Shown here piece by piece: positions 16,219 through 24,639 of a DNA stretch of 64,000 bases. The translations under genes were made by a program, and so were the position numbers. Numbering within the stretch: the stretch's first letter is position 1; the number at the start of each line of letters is the position of its first letter. The notes beneath the pieces are model-generated. The model had not been told where the DNA came from. It worked only from the letters and a program-made list of their open reading frames with translations, and ran no database searches. Source of the DNA: Oscillospiraceae bacterium (GTDB taxonomy: Bacteria; Bacillota; Clostridia; Oscillospirales; Acutalibacteraceae); the NCBI GenBank assembly GCA_029219165.1, contig JAQXSW010000028.1, forward strand, positions 1-64,000, read 5' to 3'.

Positions 16219-17250
16219 TTAATCCGGATAACCAATAATACGCTTATAATTATTCCTGTATTCTCCACTAATAATATTTTTCCACCACTTTTGATTTTCA
16301 AGGAACCAATTAACAGTCATTTCAATTCCATCATCAAAATTGACAAGCGGTTTCCATCCGAGTTCTTTCTCTATTTTTGTTGCATCAATTGCATAACGTC
16401 TGTCATGACCCGGTCTATCTGTCACGAATTCTATTAAATCTTCACTTTTTCCAAGTGTTTTAAGAACACGTTTGACAACTTCTAAATTAGTTCTTTCGTT
16501 ATGACCGCCTATGTTATATATTTCACCTATTGTACCGTGGTGAATAATCATATCTATTGCTCGGCAATGATCTTCAACATATAGCCAGTCACGAACATTT
16601 TCACCTGTTCCGTATACCGGAACATTTTTATCATCCATTGCATTTGCAATCATAAGAGGAATAAGTTTCTCCGGGAAATGATAAGGACCGTAGTTGTTTG
16701 AACAACGGGAAATAGTTGTAGGTGTACCATAGGTTCTGTTGTATGCCATTACAAGCAAGTCAGCTGATGCCTTACTAGAGGAATAAGGACTGCTTGTGTG
16801 AATAGGCGTTTCTTCTGTAAAGAATAAATCAGGTCTGTCAAGAGGAAGATCACCATAAACCTCATCTGTTGACACTTGATGGAACCTTGAAATACCGAAT
16901 TTATTAAACGCATCAAGCAATATAGATGTACCTAAAATATTTGTCTTTAAAAACACTTCAGGAGTATCTATTGAACGATCAACATGTGACTCGGCAGCAA
17001 AATTGACAACAATATCAAATTGCTCTTGATCAAATAGTCTGTATACCATTGATCTGTCCGTAATATCTCCCTTAATAAACTTAAAGCGAGGGTTGTTTTC
17101 AACTATGAGTGGTTCAAGTGTTGCAAGGTTTCCGGCGTATGTCAAATTGTCCAAACAGACAATCTCTACGTCATCATGATTTTTTAGCATGTAATATATA
17201 AAATTGCTTCCAATAAATCCAGCGCCGCCGGTTACAAGAATTTTTTCCAT
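16219..17250 (-). CDS. rfbB: dTDP-glucose 4,6-dehydratase
   Basis: A 343-residue extended short-chain dehydrogenase that converts dTDP-glucose to dTDP-4-keto-6-deoxyglucose, the second step towards dTDP-rhamnose. The NAD-binding motif GGAGFIGSNF is at the N-terminus; the catalytic Asp-Glu is in STDEVYGD, and YSSSK holds the Tyr/Lys pair. No other rhamnose-pathway gene lies in this window, so its partners must be elsewhere. It is co-directional with tsaD, 18 bp away. Confidence 0.93.
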   Translation of the reverse strand: MEKILVTGGAGFIGSNFIYYMLKNHDDVEIVCLDNLTYAGNLATLEPLIVENNPRFKFIKGDITDRSMVYRLFDQEQFDIVVNFAAESHVDRSIDTPEVFLKTNILGTSILLDAFNKFGISRFHQVSTDEVYGDLPLDRPDLFFTEETPIHTSSPYSSSKASADLLVMAYNRTYGTPTTISRCSNNYGPYHFPEKLIPLMIANAMDDKNVPVYGTGENVRDWLYVEDHCRAIDMIIHHGTIGEIYNIGGHNERTNLEVVKRVLKTLGKSEDLIEFVTDRPGHDRRYAIDATKIEKELGWKPLVNFDDGIEMTVNWFLENQKWWKNIISGEYRNNYKRIIGYPD

Positions 17251-17268
17251 GAAATACCATCCTCCGGA

Positions 17269-18282
17269 TTAGAAAGATTTATCTATTGGCATAGTTGCCA
17301 TTGCATTTAGGGTGAGGTCTGCCACCTTACCGGACAAGAATTCATAGTAGCCTTGTGCGCCTACCATGGCTGCGTTGTCACCGCAAAGATTAAGCGGTGG
17401 CATAAACAGTTCCCAGCCATGCTTTTCACAAGTCTCTTTAAATCTATTCCTTAATACTGAGTTGGCAGACACTCCGCCTGCAAGTACAATTTTGTCATAT
17501 CCAAGGTCCAAGGCGGCGCGTTCTGTGTTATCAACAAGACAATCACATACGGCTGAAATAACCGAAGCCCCCATGTCCTTTACACTTATTTCTTCGCCTT
17601 TTTGTTCTGCATTATGAACAGTGTTTATTACAAAGGTTTTAAGCCCGGAAAAACTGAAGTCGTATGGAGCACCCTCAACCCTCGGATGAGGCATTTTATA
17701 GGCCTCGGGATTTCCATCCTTTGCCTCACGGTCAAGATTTAGTCCCCCGGGATATGGTAGGCCTAAAGTTCTTGCAGATTTATCCATTGCTTCACCTGCA
17801 GCGTCATCACGAGTGCGGCCAACAACACAGTAGTCAGTATAGCTTTTAACCTCTATTATATGCGTGTGTCCGCCGGACACTACAAGCGCTAAAAATGGAG
17901 GCTTTAGCGAACTGTTTGCAATATAGTTGGCTGCAATATGAGAGCGCAAATGATGAACCGGTACAAGAGGCTTGTTATATTTCAAACTTAGTCCCTTGGC
18001 AAAATTCACACCAACAAGAAGCGCTCCAATAAGTCCGGGCGCCGCAGTAACCGCTATGGCATCAATATCATTCATTGAAAGCCCCGCATCCTCCAGAGCC
18101 TGCTCTGTAATTTTTGAAATTGCCTCCGTATGTCTACGAGATGCAATTTCAGGAACAACTCCACCATATAATTTATGTTCATCAACCTGTGATGCGATAA
18201 CGGATGATAAAACTTTTCTTCCGTCTTCAACTATAGCAGTTGCTGTTTCATCACATGAACTCTCAATTGCAAGAATTTTCAA
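17269..18282 (-). CDS. tsaD: tRNA N6-threonylcarbamoyladenosine synthase subunit TsaD
   Basis: TsaD transfers the threonylcarbamoyl group to A37 of ANN-decoding tRNAs together with TsaB and TsaE. The N-terminus ILAIESSCDETATAIV and the metal-binding HHLRSH are typical. About 337 residues result if translation starts at the TTG at 18282, which fits the family N-terminus; an in-frame TTG at 18315 would add 11 basic residues. Neither start has a strong ribosome binding site. Neighbouring rimI and polA point to an operon; tsaB and tsaE are not in the window. Confidence 0.93.
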   Translation of the reverse strand: MKILAIESSCDETATAIVEDGRKVLSSVIASQVDEHKLYGGVVPEIASRRHTEAISKITEQALEDAGLSMNDIDAIAVTAAPGLIGALLVGVNFAKGLSLKYNKPLVPVHHLRSHIAANYIANSSLKPPFLALVVSGGHTHIIEVKSYTDYCVVGRTRDDAAGEAMDKSARTLGLPYPGGLNLDREAKDGNPEAYKMPHPRVEGAPYDFSFSGLKTFVINTVHNAEQKGEEISVKDMGASVISAVCDCLVDNTERAALDLGYDKIVLAGGVSANSVLRNRFKETCEKHGWELFMPPLNLCGDNAAMVGAQGYYEFLSGKVADLTLNAMATMPIDKSF

Positions 18283-18337
18283 ATTAATTTCCCGCTTTCT
18301 ATAAAACCTTTTCAATTATTTCCAAATCTTTTTATAT

Positions 18338-18784
18338 CTAATTAAATCTTTTTGTCATTATTAGGGCATCCTCTTCCGGATCCCTATAAAACTTTGGTCT
18401 TATACCGTCAGATTCAAAGCCACAGTTTTTATAAAGGGTTACAGCCGGTGTATTGGAGAGCCTAACCTCAAGAGACAAAAATGACGCTCCATTATTCTTT
18501 GAATTTTCAAGTGCTTTCAAAACCAAAGCCTTTCCTATTCCCTTTTTTCGTACACTTTCAGTTACAGCAATATTGGTAATATAGGATTCATCTGCAACAA
18601 TATAAGTTCCAATGTACCCCACAACTTTGTTCCCTAAAACCGCTGTATAGAAATATGCAGATGGGTTATTCAAATATTCCTCCAGTGAATCCTTTGACCA
18701 AGGATGTACAAAACATTCCCTTTCAAGTTCATAGACAGATTCAATTTGGAAAGAATTCATACTTACTATTTTTACGTTATCCAT
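18338..18784 (-). CDS. rimI: Ribosomal-protein-alanine N-acetyltransferase RimI
   Basis: A GNAT-fold acetyltransferase of 148 residues. The acetyl-CoA-binding stretch is VRKKGIGKALV, and the C-terminal LYKNCGFESDGIRPKFY is typical of RimI. The expected substrate is the N-terminus of ribosomal protein S18. The ATG at 18784 overlaps the polA stop codon region, so it is translationally coupled; a longer frame starting inside polA is unlikely. It lies next to tsaD as in many Firmicutes. Confidence 0.9.
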   Translation of the reverse strand: MDNVKIVSMNSFQIESVYELERECFVHPWSKDSLEEYLNNPSAYFYTAVLGNKVVGYIGTYIVADESYITNIAVTESVRKKGIGKALVLKALENSKNNGASFLSLEVRLSNTPAVTLYKNCGFESDGIRPKFYRDPEEDALIMTKRFN

Positions 18785-18785
18785 A

Positions 18786-21380
18786 TCAGCCCTTTGCCTC
18801 ATACCAAGTCTTGCCGATATGTGCATCGGAAACAAGTTTAACTTTTAATGCGCAGGCATTCTCCATTTCCTCTTTTACAATCTTACAAACTTGCTCTGCA
18901 ATATCATCCTTTGCCTCTACAATCAGTTCGTCGTGTACCTGCATTATGAGTCTTGCATCTAAGTTTTCAAGTTTAAGTCTGTTATAAACCTTAACCATTG
19001 CAATTTTAATAATATCGGCAGCAGTTCCCTGAATAGGCATATTTCTTGCAACACGCTCTCCAAACGCGCGGAGCATTCCATTAGAAGAGGAAAGTTCCGG
19101 CAAATATCTTCTTCTTTCATAAAGGGTCTTAACATAGCCGTCTTCGTGAGCGTTGGCAACAACATTCTTCATGTATGAATCAACCCCGCTAAAGTTACTT
19201 AAATACCCTTTAATATATGCATCGGCTTCAGCTCTTGATACACCTATATCCTTTGCCAAAGAGAATGCTCCAATACCATAAACAATACCGAAGTTTACAG
19301 CCTTTGCATTACTCCTCATCGTAGGGGTAACTTCATTTGGGGACACCCCAAATACTTGTGCTGCAGTAATTCTGTGAACATCTTCTCCGGACTTAAATGC
19401 ATCAATCATATTTTTATCATCTGCCATATGGGCCAAAACTCTGAGTTCAATTTGAGAATAGTCGGCATCAATAAGACTATACCCCTCTTTTGCAACAAAG
19501 AACTTTCTGAGCTCAGAGCCAAGAGGCTTTCTGACAGGAATATTTTGAAGATTTGGTTCTGTGGAAGAAATCCTTCCGGTTCTGGTTTCTGTTTGGTTGA
19601 GTGTTGAATGAATTCTTCCATCCTCCGCAATAACCTTTAAAAGTCCATCGCAATATGTGGACTTGAGTTTTGCAACCATTCTATACTCTAAAATATCTGA
19701 AACAATTGGATAGTCATCTGCAAGTTCCTCAAGAACATCAGCACTTGTAGAATACCCGCTCTTAGTCTTTTTCTTACATGGAATTCCAAGTTTTTCAAAG
19801 AGAGCAACACCAAGCTGCTTTGGGGAATTCAAATTAAATTCAAAACCTGCTTCATCATAAATCTTCTGTGTAAGTTCTGAAACCTTTTGAGAAATTATCT
19901 CTCCATATTCAGCAAGACCCTTTGCATCCACAAGAAATCCAATTTGTTCCATATTGGCCAAAACTTCTGCAAGACAAATTTCAAGGACCAAAAGATCCGC
20001 CTGGTTGTTTTCGTCAATAACTGAAAGAAGATATGGCGAAATAAGACCAAGTGCTACGGTTTGCTTAACTTGTTCATTGTCCGTGTCCACGTCTATAGTG
20101 CTTATCTTTCCTTTTCCATATTCTTCAAGAAGACGGATAGGATCATACGCGTTTGCGGATGGATTAAGAATATAACCAACAAGGGCTCCATCAAACATAA
20201 CGCTTTCCAAAGACACTCCGTTTGCCATTGCAAAAGAGAAAATAGCCTTGCTGTCGTCCACATATTTTTTTATATATCTGTCTCCTAAAAATTCAAGAAA
20301 ACCGTCAAAGTTTGCAGATGACTCCAAAAGCACGGGTTCCCCACCAATGGAAAAACAGAGCGATTCAATTTCTGTTCCCTTTGCCTTAAGTGTGAACACA
20401 GCCTTTTTAGCTTCCTTTAATTTTGGAAGAACTTCAGAGAAGTCTTTACACACGTTAAGCAATAGTTTCTTCCTTGGCTTTTCGTCTTTTATATCAACTC
20501 CTGAAACAGGCACATCCTTAAGCCCCAACTTCTCTACCATGCCAAACATTTCCAAGCTTCTAAGAAGCGAAGCGGCAGAGGCAGGATTTCCACTTGTAAC
20601 CCTATATGTTTCTATATTTGTATCTATTGGAACTTCAAGACAAATTGTTCCAAGGGTTCTGCTTAGAAAAGCATTATCCTTGTCTTTTGCCAACTTATCA
20701 TGAACGCCCGATTTAATATCAAGTTCATCTAGATGTTCATATATATAATCTATATTACCAAACCTTGCAATAAGGTCTGATGCTGTTTTTTCACCAACAC
20801 CGGCAACTCCCGGAATATTATCAGATGAATCGCCCTGAAGGGCTTTTATTTCTATCATTTGTGAAGGCTCTACGCCATATGTTTCCCTGATGTAGTCAGG
20901 AGTGCAATGAACAGTTTGAGCCTTACCCATTTTTGTTGAAGCAAGAAGAACTGTTACGTTGTCACGGATAAGCTGGAATGAGTCGCGATCGCCTGTGGCA
21001 ATGAAGCATTCATCGCCCTCTCCACATGCGGCAGAAAGAGTTCCTAAAATGTCGTCAGCCTCATAGCCCGGCTTTTCAATAATGGAAATACCAAGGTATG
21101 GAAGGAGTTCTTTAAGAATTGGCATCTGCGATGCAAGCTCCGGTGGCATACCCTTTCTTCCCGCCTTGTATTCAGAATACATTTTATGTCTGAAAGTTGG
21201 ATCTTTTAAATCAAAAGCAACCGCAATACTGTCCGGATTACACTCTTCGCGGAGTTTTATGAGAATGCTCAAAAAACCATATATTCCATTTGTAAAAACG
21301 CCCTCTTTGGTGGTGAGCATTTTTATTCCATAAAATGCACGGTTAATTATGCTGTTACCGTCAATGACTAGAAGTTTCAT
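18786..21380 (-). CDS. polA: DNA polymerase I (proofreading domain degenerate)
   Basis: An 864-residue PolI for Okazaki-fragment processing and repair. The N-terminal 5' nuclease begins LLVIDGNSIINRAFYG and has GYEADDILGT. The middle region keeps the fold of a 3'-5' exonuclease, but the acidic motifs are lost: the first motif position reads VFTLKAKG with no Asp-x-Glu. The polymerase domain is intact: motif A DYSQIELRVLAH, motif B RSNAKAVNFGIVYG, motif C QVHDELIVEA. Loss of proofreading is common in Firmicutes PolI. GAGGAAGAATAAC precedes the ATG. Confidence 0.96.
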   Translation of the reverse strand: MKLLVIDGNSIINRAFYGIKMLTTKEGVFTNGIYGFLSILIKLREECNPDSIAVAFDLKDPTFRHKMYSEYKAGRKGMPPELASQMPILKELLPYLGISIIEKPGYEADDILGTLSAACGEGDECFIATGDRDSFQLIRDNVTVLLASTKMGKAQTVHCTPDYIRETYGVEPSQMIEIKALQGDSSDNIPGVAGVGEKTASDLIARFGNIDYIYEHLDELDIKSGVHDKLAKDKDNAFLSRTLGTICLEVPIDTNIETYRVTSGNPASAASLLRSLEMFGMVEKLGLKDVPVSGVDIKDEKPRKKLLLNVCKDFSEVLPKLKEAKKAVFTLKAKGTEIESLCFSIGGEPVLLESSANFDGFLEFLGDRYIKKYVDDSKAIFSFAMANGVSLESVMFDGALVGYILNPSANAYDPIRLLEEYGKGKISTIDVDTDNEQVKQTVALGLISPYLLSVIDENNQADLLVLEICLAEVLANMEQIGFLVDAKGLAEYGEIISQKVSELTQKIYDEAGFEFNLNSPKQLGVALFEKLGIPCKKKTKSGYSTSADVLEELADDYPIVSDILEYRMVAKLKSTYCDGLLKVIAEDGRIHSTLNQTETRTGRISSTEPNLQNIPVRKPLGSELRKFFVAKEGYSLIDADYSQIELRVLAHMADDKNMIDAFKSGEDVHRITAAQVFGVSPNEVTPTMRSNAKAVNFGIVYGIGAFSLAKDIGVSRAEADAYIKGYLSNFSGVDSYMKNVVANAHEDGYVKTLYERRRYLPELSSSNGMLRAFGERVARNMPIQGTAADIIKIAMVKVYNRLKLENLDARLIMQVHDELIVEAKDDIAEQVCKIVKEEMENACALKVKLVSDAHIGKTWYEAKG

Positions 21381-21409
21381 GTTATTCTTCCTCGTTTGTT
21401 TTTCCTCTT

Positions 21410-22387
21410 TTATTCTTCCTCATTTTTTGATGCTTCAATTATTCTAAGAGCTAGTACTTGGAGTTCCTCCATACTTGAAAGGAGACCTATGTCTCTTCTA
21501 AATCCTGCGGCTCCCCTCATTCCCTTTATATACCAAGCGGCATGTTTTCTTGCTTCACGCATTCCAACATAGTCGCCCTTATATTCACATATTTTTTCCA
21601 CATGTTTTATCATTACACGCATGCGCTCTGAAACCGGAGGTTCCGGCAGAATTCTTGTTTCGGACATGTATGCGTTTATTTGGTGGAAGACCCAAGGTCT
21701 TCCTTGAGCTCCACGGCCAACCATTACGGCGTCGCAGCCTGTTCTTTCAAGCATGGCAGAAGCAGTTGGACCATCAACAATGTCACCGTTTCCAATAACG
21801 GGAACGCTGACCGCCTCCTTAACACACCTTATGGCGTCATAGTTAATTGGAGGCGCATACATTTGGTCCTTGGTTCTGCCATGAATTGTTATGGCAGCAA
21901 CGCCCGCATCTTCCAATCTTTTGGCCATTTCAACACAGTTTATGGAGTTGTCGTCCCAACCGGTTCTAATTTTTACCGTAACAGGAATGTCAACCGCTTT
22001 CACCACAGCCCTTGCAATTTCCTCTGCAAGCTGTGGTGTTTTAAGGAGGGCTGATCCTCCACCGTTACCTGCAATTTTAGGGGCAGGACAGCCCATGTTT
22101 ATGTCAAGCCAATCCGGCTGATATGACAGTGCCATTTGTGCAGCCTTTGCCAAAATTTCGGGGTTGTCCCCGAAAAGTTGTATTGCCGCCGGGTGTTCAT
22201 TCTCAGTTAGTGTAAGCAGCTCAGCGCTTTTCCTGTCACCCATAGAAAAGCCCTTTGCGCTTACCATTTCACCAACCACACCCGCGGCCCCGTATGAAAG
22301 GCATAGTTCCCTCATGGCCCTGTCTGCCACGCCGGCCATAGGTGCCAAAAGTGCACACCCTTTTATTTCCACATTTCCTATATTCAA
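21410..22387 (-). CDS. dusB: tRNA-dihydrouridine synthase DusB
   Basis: An FMN-dependent enzyme of about 325 residues that reduces uridine in tRNA. The family start APMAGVADRAMRELC, the catalytic Cys in NMGCP, the flavin-binding region VPVIGNGDI and MVGRGAQGRPW are present. A TTG at 22387 is preferred as start because GGTGA lies five bases upstream; in-frame GTG (22396) and TTG (22399) codons overlap that site. It is first in the leftward dusB-polA-rimI-tsaD-rfbB-MBL run, and repeat array D lies immediately upstream. Confidence 0.93.
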   Translation of the reverse strand: MNIGNVEIKGCALLAPMAGVADRAMRELCLSYGAAGVVGEMVSAKGFSMGDRKSAELLTLTENEHPAAIQLFGDNPEILAKAAQMALSYQPDWLDINMGCPAPKIAGNGGGSALLKTPQLAEEIARAVVKAVDIPVTVKIRTGWDDNSINCVEMAKRLEDAGVAAITIHGRTKDQMYAPPINYDAIRCVKEAVSVPVIGNGDIVDGPTASAMLERTGCDAVMVGRGAQGRPWVFHQINAYMSETRILPEPPVSERMRVMIKHVEKICEYKGDYVGMREARKHAAWYIKGMRGAAGFRRDIGLLSSMEELQVLALRIIEASKNEEE

Positions 22388-22451
22388 AAAAATCACCAAT
22401 AGTTACAAAAATACAGATATTATTCTACCACAATTACATATATAAGTAAAT

Positions 22452-22585
22452 GGGGACGGTTCTCCGCTGTCGGGGACGGTTCTCCGCTGCCGGGGACGGT
22501 TCTCCGTTGTCGAGAACCGTCCCCAGTTGTCGAGAACCGTCCCCAGTTGTCGAGAACCGTCCCCAGTTGACGAGAACCGTCCCCA
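22452..22585. repeat. 20-bp repeat array D (3 forward + 4 inverted copies)
   Basis: Three GGGGACGGTTCTC copies with CGCTGTC-type linkers meet four GAGAACCGTCCCC copies with AGTTGTC linkers, all at 20-bp steps. The array fills the space between the divergent dusB and YjjG-like genes and ends 28 bp before the latter's start codon. The two halves can pair as a long interrupted stem. Confidence 0.95.
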
Positions 22586-22613
22586 TAGTGTAAAATTTCA
22601 CACAGGTGATACG

Positions 22614-23291
22614 ATGATCAAAAACATATTAGTAGATTTAGACGACACAATATACGATTTTAGAAAAGCTGAAAAAATTGCAGTTAAAAAAACTCTTGAA
22701 AGCTTCGGTCTTCCTTCAAACGAAGAAGTTCTTGAAAGGTACCATGTGCTTAATCAAGAGCAGTGGAAACTCCTTGAAAAAGGAGTAATAACAAGGGACC
22801 AAGTCAAAGTTCAAAGATATGCAAACTTATTTAAAGAATACGACATAACCGAATCCCCGGAAAAAGCAGCACTCGCCTATGAAAACAACCTTGCAATAGG
22901 ACATTATTTTGTAGAAGGTGCAGAAGAATTTTTAGAAAAATCAAACCAAAAATACAATCTTTACATGGTCTCAAACGGTACATCTGTTGTTCAACACGCA
23001 AGAATAAAAAGCGGTGACATTGAAAAATATTTTAAAAAGATTTATATTTCCGAAGATATAGGTCTCACCAAACCAAGCATAGAATTCTTTAATCACTGTT
23101 TTTTGGATGCTAATATAAAAAAAGAAGAGACTGTCATTTTAGGTGACAGCCTCACTTCCGATATTTTAGGCGGTATAAATTGTGGAATAAAAACAATTTG
23201 GTTCAATCCAAACCAAGAATCAAACAATTCCCACATTATACCGGATTATGAAATAAAAAACCTTTCCGAATTCTTTACTCTTCATTTTTAG
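22614..23291 (+). CDS. HAD-superfamily nucleotidase, YjjG type
   Basis: A 225-residue HAD hydrolase resembling the YjjG family, which removes phosphate from pyrimidine and non-canonical nucleoside monophosphates. Motif I DLDDTIYDF, motif II MVSNGT, motif III Lys in LTKPSIEFF and motif IV GDSLTSD are all present; the cap is alpha-helical. The ATG at 22614 has AGGTGA upstream; a longer frame starting at 22527 would translate part of array D and is rejected. It stands alone on this strand, convergent with the J-protein gene 10 bp away. Confidence 0.88.
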   Translation: MIKNILVDLDDTIYDFRKAEKIAVKKTLESFGLPSNEEVLERYHVLNQEQWKLLEKGVITRDQVKVQRYANLFKEYDITESPEKAALAYENNLAIGHYFVEGAEEFLEKSNQKYNLYMVSNGTSVVQHARIKSGDIEKYFKKIYISEDIGLTKPSIEFFNHCFLDANIKKEETVILGDSLTSDILGGINCGIKTIWFNPNQESNNSHIIPDYEIKNLSEFFTLHF

Positions 23292-23301
23292 TTAACATTA
23301 A

Positions 23302-24639
23302 TCATTGCAATATACTGAAAAGCATAGATATAACCAAAATGATAGACAATACATTTATCAGAGCAATTACAACAAATGATTTCTTCTTGGATAGACTAAC
23401 AGGCTTATTTTTGTTTCGTTTTGACCTTATAAAAATAATTATATTTACCGTTAACGTAAATAAAATCACAAAAATAGAACCAAAAAAAACTAAAAGTGAA
23501 ATCAGTATTGATGCTGTGTCATCGTAAAGGAAGAAACATAAAATTGAGTATAAAAAAGCCAAATTTGCAACCAGTGGTACTCCTTTGGAGTAGTACTGGT
23601 TTCTTTTTAAATGTAAACTCAGTTTCCAAGTAGGAGAAATTTCCGTCAAAGATTCCTCTTTATTTTTACGATCACGTTCTCTGTCCTCATCGGTTTTGCG
23701 GTTTTTAATCTTTCGAACTATATATACAATTAATCCTAAAACAAAAAGAACTGCAAATATAGCAATTATAGCCGACTCAATTGCATCATTTGTTCTTGCA
23801 ATATTAAGTGCAACTATAATGACAACCGGAATTGCACTAAATATTCCCGCACTCCAACTTTTTTCTGGATTGCTAGTTAAATACAATCGACCTCTACTTT
23901 CAAAAAGTTCATAGAGTCCGGTTAAATTCCCCTTATTTTCTCTGGTTTTAAGTTCCTCAAATTTGTAAATATTACAAACAGCTCTGTAGAAATTTTTTGG
24001 AAGATCTTCTCGCTCTTTCGTAAACTGCGTAAGACTGTCAACAAAGTAAGGATGAAGACCGGCTTCGCAGAAAAAGTCACTCTTACAAACTTCATCCCAA
24101 GGCCCAAACTTTTTAACTTTGTTTTTATAAAGCTTGTCAAGTTCTTCCAGCGATTTATTCGTGAGCGATTTAACCTCTTCAAAATAAGAAATTGCATCTT
24201 GCTCAAAAATCTTTTCAAAATCTATGTAATCTTTATCTTCAAAATGAGTCTCCTTTGAAGACTCTTCTTCAGATATTTCTGGAATTTCTTCTGTAGTTTT
24301 CTTTAAAGAATCAAAGAGATTTTCTTCCTCTGAAGAGGTCTCTTTTTCAGTCACTTCCGGAATTTCTTCTGTAGTTTTCCTCAAAGAATCAAAAAGATTT
24401 TCTTCCTCAGTTGATTCCAAATCAATATTTTCAGTATGACTCTCCTCAGAAGAAACAACCACATTCGGAAGGCCGATTTCATTTGCATATTCAAGTGCAT
24501 ATTCATAAGCCTCATGCAGACGTTTAAATTCCTCGGGATGTTCCTCAGGATGAACTTCACGAGACTTCTTGGCATAAGCTCTTTTTATAGTTTTTTTGTC
24601 ATTGGTTCTTTCTATCCCAAGTATTTCCCAATAATTCAT
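23302..24639 (-). CDS. Membrane-bound J-domain protein with HPE motif
   Basis: A 445-residue protein. The N-terminal J domain starts MNYWEILGIE and reads REVHPEEHPEEFKRL, so the invariant HPD tripeptide is HPE (30-32). An acidic Glu-rich section contains two nearly identical 26-residue units beginning EENLFDSL (about 79-104 and 105-130). The C-terminal half has about five hydrophobic segments, ending at the last residue. The start overlaps the Hsp70 stop by 4 bases (ATGA), so the two are coupled. It probably recruits that Hsp70 to the membrane; whether HPE still stimulates ATPase is uncertain. Confidence 0.85.
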   Translation of the reverse strand: MNYWEILGIERTNDKKTIKRAYAKKSREVHPEEHPEEFKRLHEAYEYALEYANEIGLPNVVVSSEESHTENIDLESTEEENLFDSLRKTTEEIPEVTEKETSSEEENLFDSLKKTTEEIPEISEEESSKETHFEDKDYIDFEKIFEQDAISYFEEVKSLTNKSLEELDKLYKNKVKKFGPWDEVCKSDFFCEAGLHPYFVDSLTQFTKEREDLPKNFYRAVCNIYKFEELKTRENKGNLTGLYELFESRGRLYLTSNPEKSWSAGIFSAIPVVIIVALNIARTNDAIESAIIAIFAVLFVLGLIVYIVRKIKNRKTDEDRERDRKNKEESLTEISPTWKLSLHLKRNQYYSKGVPLVANLAFLYSILCFFLYDDTASILISLLVFFGSIFVILFTLTVNIIIFIRSKRNKNKPVSLSKKKSFVVIALINVLSIILVISMLFSILQ

